This document shows, piece after piece, positions 14,401-28,000 of a stretch of 64,000 nucleotides of DNA (position 1 is its first letter; the number at the start of each line of letters is the position of its first letter). This stretch comes from Hemerocallis citrina (taxonomy: Eukaryota > Streptophyta > Magnoliopsida > Asparagales > Asphodelaceae). The stretch is taken from the NCBI GenBank assembly GCA_017893485.1, contig CM030367.1, positions 91,225,121-91,289,120 on the forward strand. The letters run 5' to 3'. The notes under the pieces are model-generated. The model had not been told where the DNA came from, did not search any database, and saw only the letters and a program-made list of their open reading frames with translations. Position numbers and translations under genes: made by a program.

Positions 14401-15993
14401 CAATGCCGAGCCTGACTGGTCTTGTCAAAATAACAATCATCACGGAAATCACATCCACTGATTCCCAATACCTTCACAGATCAACGACCAAATAATCCCG
14501 GCCCGTGACCCTCAGCGAGTAGTCCAACGGCGCCCCAAGGATGCAATATAATTCAAATGAAGGTAAGCACACATAATCACAAATTCCTGACCATTTGACG
14601 GACTCAGGCATTGAGACACCAATCACAACCCGACCAGAGCTATAACCCAACTTACTCATGTCCACCATGAGTACTAAGCCCAAGAACTTGTCTAAGTTTC
14701 AGGTGAAATGCTAAAACATCTTTTAAGACTCAATAGTTCATGATCACCACACTGCGGTATGCAGAGGGTTTCTCATCAATTGTCTGATAGAATAGTTCAA
14801 GAAATAGCAGTAGCTGTAGCTCAAGCTGCGCTCATCGGAATCCAACACAATCAGACTTTCTAGAAGGGTAGGGAGATCCACTGCAATCCCCTAGTGGACG
14901 ACTCCCTCAATTCTTTAAAAAACTCAAGTCTCCGAGCTAACTTAAACTCGAAGTCAACTAAACAACAGGTTGCTAAACTTGCAACGACCATAACTTCCAG
15001 CACACAATTCGTAATTTCTTGACATCCCCTATCCTGAAAATATAAGATCCTAGTCTACAACTCTCCAGTTAACCATTTCCTCAAATTCGATCATTTTGAC
15101 ACCATAAAAACCTCATACACTCTCAGCTTGTACGTTCCTTTATGAACTCACTGCACCTTCCCAACATCATAAAAACTTGCTTGCTTATCAGAATTACTTG
15201 ATTCTGGATTCTATGGAAAGGTGGGAGTGTCTACTACAACTTCTTAGTTGAATACATCCCCAGATTCCATCACTAAAGTCCTAAAAAACCCAAAATTCCA
15301 TCAGGTGCACAAACAGGGGAAAAATAAGTTTTTCAATAAACAATGCATCGACTAGACTGGATCTGCTATAGTCTTTGGAAAATCATAACTCTCAACCTAC
15401 AAGCTGGAATTACAAAATTCTAATGGGTTATAAAGCTATGACTCCCTACTACAAATCTCTAGTTGGTCAATTTTCCAAATTCTTAACAAATAATTTCAGA
15501 ATTTTCCATCTTCGCAGACTAGTCGATTTGTATTCAGCTGAATCCAGTCCACTTTGAAATTCAATAATAAATCAACCTTAAGTCCAATGCTCATGAAATT
15601 TGAGATTCTTAATCCACACATATACCATTCCATCGTGTCCAAAATTTGTATTCAGATTCATCTCACACAATGAGTTATGACTATAATACCCCGCAAATTA
15701 GCATGTAGCTATTTTTGCATAGTAATCCTGTGCACGTCTGAGTAGGGGTGGTATACCGTACGGTCCGTACCATACCGTACCATCATTGCTCTACCGTCTA
15801 CCGTACCGGAGTACTTGGTACACAAATTTTTCTACCATTACCGTGCCAAGATTTTGGTACTACCGAGTTCGGTAATATCGAAATGTCGGTATGGTAATGG
15901 TAGTACCATGGTAGTACCGGAAATCAATTAGGTCCAAAAATTAACATTCACATAAAAGACAAATAAATGAAAAAATAAGGACAAATAAGCGCA

Positions 15994-16045
<52 letters not shown>

Positions 16046-19000
16046 GAAGAAGTTTTAGTATACACAGGGTTTATACTGTCAACATAGAGAACTCATTGCT
16101 ATTAGAAATTTAGAATCACTACAAGCATAGCAAAATTAATCGATATAGAAATAACGAAATGAGTGGGTGTTAGAGATGATATGAAATAGGGAATTACTTG
16201 ATCATCAAACCATCTACAGTTTAAGATTGACTTCATCCTTGGAATCTCTATGCTGATCACTCAAGAAGCTAGGAAATAGAGGATGAACTTTTGCAGTCAG
16301 CCTTGCTGTTAAATCATCTTCCCCATAACTAGTACTGGTATGCCCTTCACCATTAGGGCTTTCACCATATCGCAGCCTCTTCAGTTCTCTATCTTCATTT
16401 ATACATGATATCGCTAAAAATAGGGGTTAAATCGGAACCGTTCAAAGGCGGCACGAATCTCAAAGTTCCAGGGACAGGACGGTAATTTCACCTACAGACG
16501 GGTCCGAATCGAGCACCAGGTCTCTCATCTTGGACCCGCTAACCCATGAACGGATCTGTTCAGTGGGAAACGGGTCTCATCCCGTTGGGGGCCAGCTCAA
16601 CAGGATTGGAGGAAATCCTGGCTCGCCCTGATCTTGAGGAGGTGGTTATAACCACCCCTATCCTGTCACGCCGGGAAGTAAGGATTCACCATTATCCTGA
16701 AGGAGATCCCCAGGGCGACTATAAAAATCCCCCTACCTCATACTAAAAAAGGTGATCACTCTTTGTGCACTCAAGCTCTTTCCCTTTACTTTTTTCTGGT
16801 ATTGACAAGAGCGTCGGAGGGTTCGTCGCCGGGATCCATCCCGGTGTTTCGAATGTTTGTGTAGGTCAGCGGCAGCACTAAGGAGTCAACGTCTCAACAA
16901 GGAAGAAGGGAGATTCAGCCTGTTCGAGTTCCTCACGAACCTACAAATCTCATATATTGTCCTCACACCCGAATCCAGCGGCAACGATACAGAATCACCA
17001 TCTCATTACTGTTCTTTATTACGTTCGCTAGTTTGTTATTTGATCTCTCCTCCCAGCTCAGTTGTGGGTCATTATAAAAGACACCTTCACTTTCCATGGA
17101 GACCTGAATTCCTATTCTGTTGGCACTGCCACTTCTGCTGATATCCATACCTGTTAATCAAGTGAAGGAAAGGTTGAACAAAATTATACGATATGCAAGA
17201 ACTTGTACGATGTCATTTAGGATTTCATGTACAATTAGTTACATTTAATCTGATATGAAGTTAAGGGTGAGACTAATGCTCGACTACATCCGAGGTGTTG
17301 ATAAGTTATAGGAAAATGAGTTTGCGGGGCAATAGCTGCGACAGCATGTCTTCCTCCAGAGTCATCCCATAAATTTATCTCCATGCAAGTCAGAATACAT
17401 TAGGCAACCAGTTTATGCACATAAATTGGAGAAAATAACATATGTTTCTACAGTTTTCATAATGTCAACATGATAGATTCAGTTTAGAGCCTAAATACAG
17501 TTGATAGCAATTAAAAACCAATTAAGAAACATTTACATTGTCCAACATAAGGCATATAATAAGTTATAATCAAGAATTTTACCAACTCAGATGAAACAAT
17601 GCTTGTGAAAAATAAATAAAACAAAGATTTACCAGATAAGTGTCTTCATTTTTCACATTTTTTGACTGCTACGTCATCTCTATTCTAAATTTCTAATATT
17701 TTTTGACTGAGAAACAAATAATTCATAGATTATACCAAAATACAAATTAAATTGGCTTTCTCAACCTCATTTAAGATAACAAGCAACTTTCAGAAATTTT
17801 TAACAAGTGTATAACATGATAACGGATACATCTATTTTATAAGTATCCTTCTTTCAGTCGTACTTGTACTCTCTCTACAGACATACATTTGAGTCTCATA
17901 TAGCTCAAAACTTTAGGGCAATGTGAACAAACCCTTCAATAGAATCAATACTCATTACCACTCCATCTCAACCCACATGGAAAATCAAATTAGAAGATCT
18001 TGTACATCCTAAATTCTTAATTACTTGTGAATAATATAATTAGCAATTTACAATACACAAGATCTCAAGAAAACTCAACAAGAACAAGAAGAAAATGGAT
18101 CTTATATTAATACACCAACAAAACCCTAAATATCCCTAATTCGTCGAAAAGTTTCCTACAAAACTGTAAGTGTGATTTCAAGAAATTGATCTTTACCTTT
18201 GCTAGAGCTTTAGAAGTTGGCTATCCTTTTTGAAGGCCGATGGTGCTGAAGAAGGCAGGTGGCAGCAGGGTGCGTCGGAGCATGAACCCTAGATTCAAAG
18301 AAGAAAAAAAGGAAGAAGAACAAAAGAAGAGGTATACCATACTATGGTGAAAATTGAAAAAGAATTAAGAAATAGGCATGGGACTGGGCCTGGACCTAGG
18401 TCTAGGCTTGGGTTTTTAAATTAAAATATATTAAATATACTTGGTACGGTGCGGTATACCATGGTATCAATATGGGTACCAATATCATACCATATAATTT
18501 CGGTATGGTACAAAACTAGGATTTTGGTACGGTATTACCAAGTTTTCGGTAATGTTTGGTATGGTATGGTACGGTATGGTACAGTAATATGGTATTTTTT
18601 GACACCTCTACGTCTGAGTATTGTGCACGATTACATATTTACTAATAACTATCGGTTTTAATTGAGAGATTTCAGACATGAGCTGTTCTGAACCTGATGA
18701 GGTAAACTCGGAGTATCTTCTCGACTAAACTGTGGATTTGTCCCGATGGTTTTGACCAGACAATTTTTGGGAGAAAATTATAATTTCTATAAAACATATA
18801 TTTTTTATAGATTTTAAATTATATATATTGGGTATTTTAAATTGAGCTATTGCTTAGATTGAATAGGGATTAAATGTGTGCACTAGGGTTTGAATTAGGG
18901 TATGGTGACCTAGTGTCCTTTGACCTAACCTAAGGTTAGGAATCCTAGCATCATATCATGGCTTGGATCTTGATGAAGATCCAATGGTGAAGATAATTCA

Positions 19001-22000
19001 CCATATGGAGTTGACTTATGAAGAATGAGAAGTTTCTTGGAAACTTCCAAGAAGCTTCCACTCCGTATGTTGGCACCTCATCCCACCATCCATTTCTTCC
19101 ACACCATCCCAACCATCCACCGCACCCCTCACCCCCTAGCCTTGGCCGGCCACATATAACCCCGCCCCCCTCATCTCATCTCATTCCATTTTTCCCACTC
19201 CATTCACTGCTTTTCTAAACTTCTTCATTTCCTTGTTCAAAAAAAGGGGGGGGGGGAGAAGAAAGATAAGAGAGATTTTGTTTTAGGAGTTGTAGTAGTG
19301 TAGTAGGAGTTGTGGAGTTTCTACAAGAGGAGCAAGTGAGCAAGGAGAAGCAAGCAAGCAAAGCTTCAAGGAGTTTTCTTGCAAACTACAAGTGGGTGAT
19401 CTCTCTCAACTCTAAAAATTTATTTTCTTGATGTGTATGTGAATTCTTAGCTTGTGGTAGTGTTTGGAGAATTTTGATTATCATGTATGATAAGTGGAAT
19501 GCTAAGAAAAGATAGTTGTATGGTGAGAACAACTCATTTTTATAAGCTTTTGTTAAGAAGCATGCTTGTGAGGGTGAGTTTGGGAATTTCTTGCTCCTAT
19601 ATGGTTCGGAATTTGGGGCTCAAGTATTGGGAAATCGTTCTTCTATGTATGTAGAGCATCCATGAATTTTTTTCATAATATTTGGAAGCAATTTGATAGC
19701 CCAAACATAGGACCCAATCTCGAACAGTAAGCAGCCAAAATTGCTGCTGGCTGTGTGAAATTGATGTGTATTTCCGATTTTGTATCTCAGTGTAGCCTGG
19801 GTATTTTAAGCTGAAAATTTTTGTGGACACTCTTGTATGTGTCTACAGCTATAGTCTTAAATTTCATAATTTTCCGAGGTCGTTTGATATCTTAAAGAAA
19901 TTGTAGCATATAACTTGTCTGGAAGTTGTGGTTGAAGCTGACTGTTTTTGGACTGAGGTTCAAAAGGTCATAACTCCTTGTGTGTTTATGATATTACTAT
20001 GAAATTTTGGAAGTATCTTATGGTATGAGTCTATTTGATGATTCTCAAATTTTAGAATTTTTAGAGGTTATTTGATGAGGTTTCAAAATTATTTAGTAAG
20101 GGGTAGTAAATACCCTGCGGAAAGAGCAGCTGAAATTTTGTGCATTGTTTGGGGAGTCTGTAACACCCCGTACTTAAGCGGGTATATATATATATATATA
20201 GTATTATATATGGAAATATATATAATAATATATATATATAATAAATAAATAATTAGAATGAGATGAGAAGTGGTTGGTTGTTGGCCCATAGGGAGATCCT
20301 ATAGGGCTATGGCTTAATTAATTAAGAAGGTGGCCTATAGGATTGAATTATGGGGCATAGGCTATATTGTGCATGAAAGTGTGCATGCATGGAAAAAGTG
20401 ACGTGGCTTGGGTGTGGTGTTTGGGACTTAGTCCCACATCGTTGGGGAGTTTGGAGAAGTGTGGGTATATATAGGATTCCATATGATAAAGGATTACCTG
20501 TAGGGTTAACCCACCTTTTGATGGTGCCTGCGGTGGGCGTGGCTAGAGTTTTGTGTCCGTTCTTTCGCGTGCGCGCTCGTGTAGTCGCGTGCGCAGCTAG
20601 CCGGGCTCGGGGCCCTACAAATGGTATCAGAGCCGATTTTCGATACCGAGTGTGTGCAATATGTACGCCTGAGAAGAGCGAGGTTGGGACAGGTCGTCCG
20701 GGTAGGGGACTGTACAACTAGCAGAATCAGGGTAATCCTCTCCACATCGGCTAGAAAGGGATCCTGGATCAAGTTGCAAGTCCCGGACTCAGCGAGGACG
20801 CTGAGTTCTTAAGGAGGGGTGTGTGTAACACCCCGTACTTAAGCGGGTATATCTATAATATTATATATAGAAATATATATAATAATATATATATATATAT
20901 AATAAATAAATAATTAGAATGAGATGAGAAGTGGTTGGTTGTTGGCCCATAGGGAGATCCTATAGGGCTATGGCTTAATTAATTAAGAAGGTGGCCTATA
21001 GGATTGAATTATGGGGCATAGGCTATATTCTGCATGAAAGTGTGCATGCATGGAAAAAAGGTGACGTGGCTAAGGTGTGGTGTTTGGGACTTAGTCCTAC
21101 ATCGTTGGGGAGTTTGGAGAAGTGTGAGTATATATAGGATTCCATATGATAAAAGATTACCTATAGGGTTAACCCACCTTTTGATGGTGTCTGTGGTGTG
21201 CGTAGCTAGAGTTTTGTGTCCGTTCTTTCGCATGCGCGCACATGTAGCCGCGTGCGCAGCTGAGCCGGGCTCGGGGCGCTACAGTTAGGATATCAGCAAG
21301 TTGTTCACCGGACCGGACATATGAAAATAAAATAATCTTCTTCTCCCACTCATCTCGAACGAAGTGACAGTCAACTTCGATATATTTTGTGCGCTCATGA
21401 AACACCAGATTTTCAGAAATTTGCACAGCAGCCTTATTGTCACAGTAGAGAGGATTGGAAATAACAGCGGAATTACCAAGTCTCGAAGAAGAGATTTGAG
21501 CCATAAAACTTCAGAAACCAAATTTCTAATTGTACGGTATGCAGACTCTGCACTTGATTTAGCTACCACGGGTTGTTTCTTACTTTTTCACTATACGAGA
21601 TTTCCTCCAAAGAATACAAAGTACCCATTAGTTGAACGCTTATCATCAACTGATCTTGCCCAGTCAGCATAAGAATATCTTCGTAAACAAAGAGAATCAC
21701 CAGGCCTAAAGAGAAGTCCTTGCCCTGATGCTTTCTTAAGATAGCGAAGAATGTGAACTATTACTTTCCAATGAGTGATGGTCGGTACATGTATAAACTG
21801 GCTGACTCGACTAACTGCAAAGACTATCTGACAGTCATTGAGATTTGAGAGATATATGAGTTTGCCAACTAGCCTGCGATATCATTCTGGATCAGAGAAT
21901 AATGCATCATTGGAGAATGACATCTTAATATTGGGATCTATATGTGTGTCATTGAGGTGATATCTTAACATTCCTGTCTTAGTAAGAATATCAAGAACAT

Positions 22001-25000
22001 ACTTTCTTTGAGAAAGAAAGATTATTCTTTGTGCGTGCAACCTCAATGCCAATGAAATATCGAAGTGGACCAAAATCTTTTGTTTGAAAGGTTTGAGCTA
22101 ACCGCTGCTTGATGTCTGCAATATCTTGCGAATCATGACCTGTGATAATGATATCATCAACATAGACTAACAGAATAACAATGCCTTTATTTCCTTTTTT
22201 GTGAAGAGAGAATGATCTGTCTTTCTTCTTGAGAACCCATAAGAGCACACAGCTTTGCTGAACTTTTCAAATCAGGCTCAACGATGACTGTTTAAGTCCA
22301 TAAAGAGATTTTTTTAGCGAACATACAAGATTCTCCTCGTCGTTTAAAACTAGGAGGCTGCTGCTATACACCACCTCTTTCAAGTTGCCATTTAGGAATG
22401 CATAATTGATGTCAAGCTAATGAAGGGGCCATGAACAATTTGATGCAAAAGAGATAAGAACCTGAACATACGTGAGTTTCGCAACTTGAGAAAATGTCTC
22501 TGTATAATTGACCTCAAATTCCTACGTATATCCTTTAGTTACAAGACGAGTGTTGAGTCGTTCAACTGTGCTATCGGGATTGTGACTGTGAATCCCGACT
22601 TACAACCAACTGTCTTACCACTTACAGGGAGGCGAACCAGCTGTCAAGTACTATTCTGCTATAGAGCCTGTATTTCCTCGTAAATGGCTGCCGTCCAACT
22701 AGGAGGTTTGAGTGCTTCTTGAACATTTTTAGGAATAGAGATGGAATCCAAGGAATAGGTAAATGCTCGAAAAGAACTGTTCAGTTTAGAATAAGAAACA
22801 AACTTGACAGTATCATAGTAAGCACAAGAACGTTGAGCCTTACGTTGACTGATAAGTAAATCATCTGAGTTAGGGATATTACTGACAGAAGTGGTTGACT
22901 CCGATTGGACAACAGATGGTACATCGTGGATGGTCGACTCAGAATGTGGCTTGCGTTTACTTACATAAACCCGTAGTGGTGAAGGCTGTGGTGGTGGTGA
23001 TGGTGATGGTAGTGGTGGTGGGAAATCAAGACTCAACAATAGCCGGGGTAAATTGAGAGTTCTGGAAGGAGTTTGTTAAAAAAAAGGTTTGTGTTCAAAA
23101 AATGAAACATCCGTTGAGGTAAATATTTATTTCGTGAAGGACAATTGTAAAGATTACCTTTTGAAAATCGCGAATATCCAAAAAAGCACACATTTAGTAG
23201 CACGCGAGTCAAGTTTAACAGTGCCCGGGTGGAGATTTTGAACAAAACACGTGCAACCAAAAACACGAGGTGATTGTGAAAATGGATATTTAGATGGAAA
23301 TTCCAGTTTAAAAGGTGATTGATTTTGAAGAATAGTAGGCATACGGTTAAGAAGAAAACAGAGAGTGAGAACCATAAAATTTCAATAAACCTTTGGGACG
23401 ATCATTTCAAACATCAGAGAGCTGGCAGTGCCTCAAGTCAATGTTGATCTGTTGCGTTTTGCCACTCAATTTTGTTGAGCAGTACAGTCATAGGAGGTTT
23501 GGTGTATTATTCCATGTTGAGAAAAAAATTGTTGAAAATCAGAACTCACATTCTTTTGCAATATCAGAACGAAAACATTTAAGAGTAGTGTCAAATTGTG
23601 TTTGTATCTCAAAGAGAATTTCTTGAAAAACTTTAAACACTTCAGAACGATCTTTCAAGATAAACAAGCATGTCATGCGAGAGAAATCATCAATAAACGT
23701 AACAAAATAATGATATTTATTAAACAGGAGAAAATCAATAGGTTTCCATACATCAGAATGCACTTAGTTAAATAAATGTTCACTACGTTTATTGACGCGT
23801 CCTGGATAGGGACTCGATGTTTACCTAACTCACATGACTCACAAGATAATTGGAAATAAGACTCACAACAAAAAACTAAGTACTTGAGAGTAGTAAAGGA
23901 GGAATGCCCGTCACCGGTGCCATAATACGGGATCAGTAGAAGAATGAAAAGCCGACACTGGAGATCCAAGATGTATAACCCATGTTCACAACCGGTGTCA
24001 ATCACCTTCCTCATCGTAATTTCCTGAAACACAGTGAGAAGAAAAAAATATTACTGAACAGTTTAAATCTTTAGAAATTTTAGGAACCGATTATAGTCTA
24101 TTAGGAAATGTAGGAACACGTAAAAAAAATTTAAGAGAGAGATCTGGAGAAATGGAGATATCGCCCTTTCTCCATTCCGTTCAACAGGATTAGGAGATTC
24201 ATTAGCAATACGCACATGATAATTGGAAATCAAAGAAAAAGAAGAAAGAGGTAAATGAGACATGTTCAGAAGCACCTGAATCAATAATCCATTGATGGGA
24301 AGAAATATGACAAACAGTACCTGAGTGAATATAATTACCAGGAGGAGATAGCATATTGTGAAATGCCTGATACTCTTTAGTAGTGTATACTGGGAGGAGA
24401 TTGACACATCTGTAGAAGAATAATGAAAAAAGATTCCACAATGGAAGATTGATAAGCAGCAGGAGAACGACCAATGCGTTTCCAACGTGTCACATACTTA
24501 TGAGATCGGCCCTAACAATATGTACAATACTTAGTGTTGTGATGATTGTCATCACTCGACCACGATCACCCCTTGCCGCGTGAAGAATAAGAATAACGAT
24601 CTCTGGAAGATGAAGGAAACTGCTGGGAGTGATCAGAAAAATCACGGCCACTGCCAAAGACGAGTGCAGACGGTGAGTAGGAAGGGGTACTCGTAGTAGC
24701 TGAACATGGAGATCACGTAGAGGGATTGGCGTCAGTGGCAAGGATATGAGAGCAAACACCTTCAAGATATGAGCGAATATTGCCCAAGGCAAGAACGGCG
24801 AGAAGAGCCTCACGTGCTGCTGCTGGACAACAAAATCGGCGGAGTATGGCTGATAGAGCCTCTATTCTTCTAAGAACTGATTAAAGCGGGAGAGATAAGC
24901 ATGAATGTTGTCTCCCTACTTGGTCTCGATCATATCGCGAAAGATATCATACAGGCGCTGCATGTTTTGGAGTATATGTGATGAAGGGTATCTCAGATAT

Positions 25001-28000
25001 CTTTTGCTGTGTTGAGGACAATGATGGGGCTGTAGATGTCCCGATCCATGCAGTTAGTCATCATATTAACAATCAAGTTAACATCATGATCCCATGCTTT
25101 GAATGTGGGATCGGTAGTTAGAGGAGCTAACTCAGTGAGGTGATGGTACATCTCACGCCTTTTGAGGAAACACATGACAAAACGGGACTACGTCATGAAG
25201 TTGCTGTGACCAGAGAGATTCTCGGTGATCATGCGTTCGGCCTTCAACAGAGAAGGACAATTAGTCGCTGTTTGAGGAAAGGGAGACCATTGGAGGAGAG
25301 GTCGCCGTAGAAGTATTGGAGATCGTCATAGGAGCAATTTTAGATTAGATTTGAAGGAAAGAACATGTGAGAATGAGAAACGGTGACTGGTGATGACATA
25401 AAAAATTGGCATGCATTACAGAACAACGCGTATCACGACACATTTTTGTGGAAACTACACGAAGTTGAGAGGGGGTTGCGGTTTGCGGGTTTTGGAGGTG
25501 GGTTTGGATCTGGATGGGATGAGCAAGGTTGGTCGGGGCTGAGAGGGAGGGTAGGTGGAAAGTGCAGCGACAGGAAGGCGGCAAGAGGAGGGGGACGAGG
25601 AGGAGGGGCGACGGCGGAGTTAAGGAGGACAGCGGCTGTGGAGCAGAGGCGTGGAGGAGAGGATTAGGGTTAGGGATTGACACTGGAGGAAGAGACAAGG
25701 AAGAGGAGAGGAAGAAGAAGAATACCTTTTTTTTTTTTTTTGTAGTGAGAGAGAAAAAAAACCCTAAATTTTTGTGTAAACTTTTCGGACTCGGATACCA
25801 TGTTGAAGTATAGTATAGAGACAGGAAAGAATATTTTATTGGATACAAATAACTGAATATACTGCCTACTATATATAGGAGAGTACAAAGAGTAATCTAA
25901 ATCTAATTCCGATGTGGGACTAAAACTAAGACTACTTTAACACAAATCAAAGCCATCTACTATTTCGTTTAATATTTAATTTAGATAGTAGACATAGGAT
26001 TCAGTATAGAGCACATACCATGCAAAGCTTAGTTTTAGTCACTTAATAGTTTAAAATGTGAACATAGGATTCAGTATAGAGCACATACCATGCAAAGCTT
26101 GCACTGGAATGATTAGTTATAGCAAATTTGTTGTTGAAGCAATTACTCGTTTATTTGTTCTGAAACATTTTCTCGCCGAATGTGGCAGGTGCTTTAATTG
26201 TTTCTACTCCCCAAGATATTGCACTTATTGATGCTAGAAGAGGAGCCAACATGTTCCGTAAAGTTGAAGTGCCGGTAAGGATCTCCATTTTTTTGTACTA
26301 TCTTGTCTATATAGCAGTTTGCAAATTTGTAGATCTTGTTACCTGCAAGGATGCAAATATACAAATATTATTACCCAACTTCCATCGAATTCCATTAGGT
26401 CCAAAATTTGATCATACTTGATATCAATTTGTTTATATTATGTACATGGATACGGGTGGTTCTGAATTCTGCACTTTCTGACATAATAAAATGAACTACC
26501 CAACATATTTAAATCAATTTGAAATTATGAACACATATGTACATTTATAAGAAGTTTAAAACAAGTATACTATGAAGCATGGATACGTGTACGGACACCG
26601 ACAGGTACCGCTATGGGAACGAGACACGTCAAATTTGTAAGAAGTATGGTACGGGGACACAACTATAATATTATATGACTCAATATTACTTGAATTATGT
26701 GTAATTTAAATAAAAATGGAGTTGGAACATTACAATTTGTTGCTCATAATCAAATAAAAAATATATATTGTTTACAAAATGTGGTAATACTTTACTGTAC
26801 ACCATAGAATTGGATATGTATACGAGTCAACATGAGTTCATGCATCTGTATTGTGACAGTTGTATTGTGACAGTCAGTTTGCCATCTATATAGCCACTAA
26901 TGATGTGTTTCATGAACGAACTAAACATATTGAAGTTGATTGCTATGTGGTTCGCGACAAGATTAGTGGCACTCCATATGACCCTCCGCAAATAGAGGCT
27001 AAACATATCAGCACCACACTGATGTTCTCACGAAGCCCTTTCCAAAGCTAGAATACAGTTCATCACTGACAAGTTGGTCATGTTCGATATATATGCTCCA
27101 ACTTGAGGAGCATTAGATATATAGTTTAGAGAGTCATATATTGGATTAAAACTTGTGTTTCCTATGTATCCTAGATGTAGTCAAGTTCAGTAATAATGAG
27201 AACATTTTGATGTTCCGTCACCTTTTTTTGTGTTTGTTTGTAAACAAGAGTGAGTTTCATAATTCTTTGAAATCAAGCCCCAAGCTGGGAAAATCAGGTA
27301 GAAAGTGGAATTTTGTGTGTGAGAAATTTGGTCACTTTCTAGAAAATGCAATTATAAGAAGTCAAATTCTCACAATTATGGTATTGTGCTATTAAAACTT
27401 CACCTGTTCATGCGCAGATTAACATACTAAGATCTTGTTCTGCCATTGATTGTGTCATTTGATATGAGCCTAGCAAATACAGGTGCAAATGTCATGTTTG
27501 CTATATAGAATAATCTTCCCTCTTACTACTAAGCAGGAAAGGATGAATCTGGACAACTCGAGTGCTGCAAAAATTATAGGAAAAGAAAGAGTCAATCTGA
27601 AGCTTTATTCAAATAAGATCCTCGGTCTGTATAACATACATGTGTCGGTTGTTAGCAAAAATTTGTTCTCTGGTTTTTTGTTGAACAAACATGGCTATAA
27701 GTTTATATTTGAGTCAGACAGAGTAGTTTCTTTAAATGAAACTGTTATGGGAAAATGTCGAGTTTGTGAGTGTTTGGTTGAAATTTTGTATGGATACTCA
27801 TTCTAATTAATTAAATAAAATTGTTGGTTCTTCTAGATATGTTAATTCTAATGTTGAATTAAATAATATTGGACATGGTAGTTAGGACATGCAAATTTCA
27901 ACACTATGAAAAGAATGATTTCTTTACAAGACAAGACTTCACAGAAATTAATTATTTCAATTTTTTGAGATCTTAGTATTTGAAAATCAAAATCTTGAAA

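Larger units (their letters stand above)
15682..20158 (+). repeat. gypsy LTR-like sequence, plus orientation, split by a hAT element
   Basis: It starts TATAATACCCCG, close to the TGTAACACCCCG start of the TRIM LTRs downstream. After the hAT insertion it resumes at 18619 with promoter-like sequence (acatataacc at about 19152 behind a pyrimidine-rich stretch), then a G-run at about 19248-19256. It ends where the TRIM-like element begins. No coding potential. This is a family-level guess from style and termini, not from a paired LTR. Confidence 0.35.
20159..21283 (+). mobile_element. TRIM-like retrotransposon in miniature (1.1 kb)
   Basis: Two nearly identical direct LTRs, 20159-20619 (461 bp) and 20824-21283 (460 bp), flank an interior of only 204 bp. 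LTRs start TGTAACACCCCG and end ctcggggc(c/g)ctaca. The interior begins with a full tRNA-iMet primer site and ends with a purine tract aaggaggggtgtg. It codes for nothing, so it needs enzymes from another element. Flanks gagtc and gttag do not match, so no target duplication can be claimed; its right edge abuts the copia RNase H directly. Confidence 0.85.
12937..25942 (-). mobile_element. Ty1/copia retrotransposon, minus strand, interrupted by nested insertions
   Basis: Two direct LTRs of about 141 bp (12937-13077 and 25801-25942) start TGTT and end AACA. Flanks are caaag and caaat, a 4/5 match consistent with a decayed target duplication. On the minus strand the order is 5' LTR, primer site, gag, protease, integrase, RT, RNase H, then 3' LTR, which is the copia order (integrase before RT). 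The foreign block from about 13155 to 21283 separates the RNase H end from the 3' LTR. Without it the element would be about 4.9 kb, a normal copia length. The very short LTR recalls Ale-type copia elements (inference). Confidence 0.88.
11637..26188 (+). other. INDH intron (14.6 kb) filled by nested retroelements
   Basis: Sequence from 11637 to 12936 is AT-rich with nothing recognised. From 12937 to 25942 it is a minus-strand copia element broken by several later insertions. After the copia LTR, a roughly 58-bp direct duplication (ggattcagtatagagcac... at about 25997 and 26055) precedes the acceptor. Confidence 0.8.

Noticed and set aside
20159..21283. Cassandra-type TRIM with 5S rRNA in the LTR
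   Set aside because: The LTR start and length are similar, but I find no 5S rRNA internal promoter sequence in it.
25383..25667. Glycine/arginine-rich plus-strand frame
   Set aside because: It is the complement of the copia 5' leader and gag start on the minus strand.
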